Positions 4,507 to 7,211 of a stretch of DNA of 7,211 nucleotides are shown one piece after another. The translations under genes and the position numbers were made by a program. How positions within the stretch are numbered: the stretch's first letter is position 1; each line of letters opens with the position of its first letter. The notes under the pieces were generated by a model. The model was not told where the DNA came from and searched no databases. It saw nothing but the letters and a program-made list of their open reading frames with translations. The DNA comes from Pseudomonadota bacterium (GTDB taxonomy: Bacteria; Pseudomonadota; Alphaproteobacteria; Micropepsales; Micropepsaceae): positions 1 through 7,211 of the forward strand of contig JANYBR010000304.1 in the NCBI GenBank assembly GCA_025360685.1, read 5' to 3'.

Positions 4507-7211
4507 ATGTTCAAGCGGGTTTTGATAGCGAACCGAGGCGAAATCGCGATCCGGATCGCCCGCGCGGCATCCATGCTCGGCATGAAAACCGTCAGCATCT
4601 ATCCGCCAGCCGATGCGTTATCGCTTCACACGCGCGTGTCGACGCAATCGGTCGCGATCGGAGCATCCGTCGATCCGGTTCGAGCCTACCTTGATATTGA
4701 CGCCGTAATCTTCGCGGCCAAGAGCACGGACTGTGATTGCGTGCACCCTGGCTACGGCTTTCTCTCCGAGGACGCAGCATTCGCGCAGCGCTGCATCGAC
4801 GCAGGCCTGACTTTTGTCGGCCCCGATCCGCAAACCTTGAACCTCTTCGGCGACAAGACGAAAGCTAGGTCCCTCGCGCGCTCACTCGACATCCCGATAC
4901 TTCCAGGCAGTTCGCAGACCGTCGCGAGCGTCCAAGATGCTGCCGCGATAGCGGGCAAGATCGGCTATCCTGTGATGCTCAAGGCCGTTGCCGGCGGCGG
5001 CGGGCGCGGCATGCGAGCCGTCGAGAGCGAATCCGAAATGGCTGCGGCGCTTGCGCGGTGCCGGAGCGAAGCGCTAGCGGCGTTCGGCGACGGAGCAGTC
5101 TTTCTCGAAAAACTCGTTTCACGGCCCCGGCATATTGAGATTCAGGTCCTGGCGGACCGACACGGAAACATTGTTCACCTGCATGAGCGCGATTGTTCGA
5201 TCCAGATCAGGAACCAGAAACTCATTGAGATAGCACCGGCACCCAATCTTGATCGCGCACTGCGCCAACGCATGTGTGACGACTCGATCAAGCTCGCGCG
5301 CGCCGGGGCATATGCGAACGCAGGGACATTCGAATTTCTTTTGGACCCGGAGCGCGGCGAGTACCATTTCATCGAGTGCAATCCGCGCATTCAGGTTGAA
5401 CACACGGTCACCGAGGAAGTAACAGGTATTGATCTCGTCGAGGCCCAGTTCCGCATTGCCGCCGGTGCAACGCTCGCCGAGCTAGGCATTGCGGATCAGA
5501 ACGCCGTTCCAAATCCAGACGGGTTTGCCGTGCAAGCGCGCATCGTTGCACGTGGTGCTGGAACGCTTACCGCCTACAAGGAGCCGGCGGGTCCAGGCAT
5601 CCGTGTCGATTCCTGCGGCTATCTGGGCTATGCACCGCCACCGCAATTCGATCCCATGTTCGCCAAGCTAATCGGCCGTTCGAACTCAACGCGTTCTTAT
5701 AAGTCGGCACTCGACAGGACACGCGCCGCACTGAATGAGTTTCACATCGCGGGCCTGCCGACAAACCTTCGTCAACTGGGCCAGATCCTTTCGCATCCGA
5801 GCGTGCGCGCGGGCGACGCGCGAACCACGTTGCTGAACGAGAATGCCGAGCTCGGAGCAGACCACGGCAAATCAACATCGAATTCTCTTGAGCTGCTCGA
5901 ACAGCAGGCTTCCGCACTTATTGGCGGCCGCGGTGCGCACGTGAGAGGCGCGATGCCGACAACCGTGCCGTCCCTGGAAGTTAAGGAGGGTGAGCATGGT
6001 GTCGAAAGTCCGGTGTCGGGCACGATTGTCGAGGTCAGCGTCGTCTCGGGAACAGCGGTCAGTGCCGGAGACACACTGGTCGTCGTCAGCGCCATGAAAA
6101 TGGAAACTGCTCTCACCGCACCGGTCGCAGGCGTGGTCAGGGCTATTCATGCGGGCGCGTCGGGCGACGGCGTCGCCGCGGGGCAGGTGCTTGCAACAAT
6201 TGAACCTGATGCGCGTGCCGCGGCCGTCGCGCCGCCGCGCCAATATGGCGACGATTCCTGGGCGCCCATGCTCGCCGAAGTTAAAGCCCTGCAGAGCATT
6301 GCGCACAAAAGATTTGCGCCAGGTTCAAAGGATCCCGGCGTCGTGCGCCAGCGCAGCCGAGGCAAACTGACGTGTCGCGAGAGAATCGATCTGGTTTTGG
6401 ACAAGGACAGCTTTCGCGAAGTTGGCAGCCTCGCGGGCTTCGTCAGCTACGATCATGAGGGCCGCATTGTCGACTTCACTCCGGCCAATCACGTCGGCGG
6501 ATGGGGCACAATCGAGGGAAGAACGAGCGTCGTCTGCGCCGACGACTTTACATCGCGTGGCGGTCATGCCGATGGCGCGATCGGTGCCAAGAGCCGCCAT
6601 CTAGACAAGCTCTCCGTCGAACGGCGTTGTCCCTCCATAAGGCTTCTCGACGGTTCGTCCGGGGGTGGAAGCGTCGCTGCTATGGTGCCGCAACAACAAA
6701 ATCAGGGCGAAGCTACGGCAAAGGAAAGCTCGGGCGCCATCACGGCTGGCCGTCCTCGTGTCGCCGGCGGTGGCGGCTCGTTCCTTCCCGGACATCTCGG
6801 CAGTTCGCTTTACGCCGAACAGTTGGGACAGGTGCCCGTGATCAATATATTACTCGGCAGCGTCGTCGGTATCGGCGCCGCCAAGGCGGTTCTCGGTCAT
6901 TTCTCCGTCATGGTGCGCGACATTGCCCAATTGTTCGTCGCCGGACCACCAGTCGTAAGTCATGCGATGGGTTATGACATCACGAAGGAAGACCTCGGTG
7001 GCTGGCACATCCATTGCCGGAATGGGTCCGTCGATAATCTGGCCGAAACCGAAGAAGACGCGATCGCGCAATCCAAGCGCTTTCTCTCCTATCTGCCGTC
7101 GAGTGTGTACGAAGCACCGCCCGTCCTGCCGGCGAATCCGGACGACCCGATCGACCGGCGTGAGGAAGAACTCTTCGCTCTCGTCCCACGCAAGCGCACG
7201 ACGACGTTTGA
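4507..7211 (+). CDS. Single-chain acyl-CoA carboxylase (BC-BCCP-CT fusion), 3' end missing
   Basis: One open frame of 901 codons runs to the edge without a stop. Residues 1-450 are biotin carboxylase: MFKRVLIANRGEIA start, VHPGYGFLSE at 79-88, GDK 115-117, K159 with GGGGRGM, HERDCS ending at QK238, E290-N292-R294-Q296-E298 with the EH..VTEE motif, and R345 as the likely enolate-stabilising arginine. Residues about 498-568 are the biotin carrier, with AMKM and biotinyl lysine K531 (codon 6097-6099). From about 588 comes a carboxyltransferase of the propionyl/methylcrotonyl beta-subunit type: RGKLTCRERI, RGGHADGAIG 684-693, LDGSSGGGS 714-722, and RNGSVDN 838-844. Roughly 150-200 C-terminal residues are missing. 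The order resembles single-chain long-chain acyl-CoA carboxylases, which add CO2 from bicarbonate to an acyl-CoA with ATP. ATG 4507 fits the family N-terminus and has GGGAG at 4496-4500; ATGs at 4459 and 4474 are in frame but unlikely. The substrate is unknown. Confidence 0.93.
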   Translation, partial: MFKRVLIANRGEIAIRIARAASMLGMKTVSIYPPADALSLHTRVSTQSVAIGASVDPVRAYLDIDAVIFAAKSTDCDCVHPGYGFLSEDAAFAQRCIDAGLTFVGPDPQTLNLFGDKTKARSLARSLDIPILPGSSQTVASVQDAAAIAGKIGYPVMLKAVAGGGGRGMRAVESESEMAAALARCRSEALAAFGDGAVFLEKLVSRPRHIEIQVLADRHGNIVHLHERDCSIQIRNQKLIEIAPAPNLDRALRQRMCDDSIKLARAGAYANAGTFEFLLDPERGEYHFIECNPRIQVEHTVTEEVTGIDLVEAQFRIAAGATLAELGIADQNAVPNPDGFAVQARIVARGAGTLTAYKEPAGPGIRVDSCGYLGYAPPPQFDPMFAKLIGRSNSTRSYKSALDRTRAALNEFHIAGLPTNLRQLGQILSHPSVRAGDARTTLLNENAELGADHGKSTSNSLELLEQQASALIGGRGAHVRGAMPTTVPSLEVKEGEHGVESPVSGTIVEVSVVSGTAVSAGDTLVVVSAMKMETALTAPVAGVVRAIHAGASGDGVAAGQVLATIEPDARAAAVAPPRQYGDDSWAPMLAEVKALQSIAHKRFAPGSKDPGVVRQRSRGKLTCRERIDLVLDKDSFREVGSLAGFVSYDHEGRIVDFTPANHVGGWGTIEGRTSVVCADDFTSRGGHADGAIGAKSRHLDKLSVERRCPSIRLLDGSSGGGSVAAMVPQQQNQGEATAKESSGAITAGRPRVAGGGGSFLPGHLGSSLYAEQLGQVPVINILLGSVVGIGAAKAVLGHFSVMVRDIAQLFVAGPPVVSHAMGYDITKEDLGGWHIHCRNGSVDNLAETEEDAIAQSKRFLSYLPSSVYEAPPVLPANPDDPIDRREEELFALVPRKRTTTF

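Noticed and set aside
4356..4694. 112-codon plus-strand frame overlapping the carboxylase start
   Set aside because: Most of it is another frame of the biotin carboxylase N-terminus; the composition is Arg/Ser-rich and no family motif is seen.
6501..6977. 158-codon plus-strand frame inside the carboxyltransferase region
   Set aside because: It is an Arg-rich alternate frame. The main frame carries conserved carboxyltransferase motifs throughout this stretch.

Overview
The window reads like a piece of a high-GC (roughly 60 %) proteobacterial chromosome, most likely from an alphaproteobacterium of the Bradyrhizobium/Rhodopseudomonas kind. This placement is an impression from codon use and protein style, not a proven taxonomy. 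All five convincing genes lie on the + strand. There are no RNA genes, insertion sequences, CRISPR arrays or origins that I can see.

Layout: (1) 3-1160, the C-terminal two thirds of an AMP-forming acyl-CoA synthetase, cut by the left edge. (2) 1311-2570, a two-domain protein joining an SCP2-like N-terminal domain to a phytanoyl-CoA hydroxylase (PhyH) type Fe(II)/2-oxoglutarate dioxygenase. (3) 2656-3507, a classical NAD-type short-chain dehydrogenase/reductase. (4) 3613-4167, a small cupin with a GTG start, a strong Shine-Dalgarno and an arginine where I expect a metal-binding histidine. (5) 4168-4506, a spacer that may hold a minus-strand gene fragment. (6) 4507-7211, a single-chain acyl-CoA carboxylase carrying biotin carboxylase, biotin carrier and carboxyltransferase domains in one open frame. 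It runs off the right edge without a stop, so a search for stop-bounded ORFs would miss it.

Together the genes look like a catabolic or modifying route for a carboxylic acid handled as its CoA thioester. The synthetase would make the acyl-CoA, the SCP2-PhyH protein would hydroxylate it, the dehydrogenase would oxidise the alcohol, and the biotin enzyme would carboxylate an acyl-CoA intermediate. The cupin's role is open. Substrate and step order are inference. The gaps between genes (150, 85, 105 and 339 nt) are wider than in a tight operon; co-transcription of the first four is plausible, and the carboxylase may have its own promoter. The most unusual items are the SCP2-PhyH fusion, its association with a one-chain carboxylase, and the altered cupin metal site.
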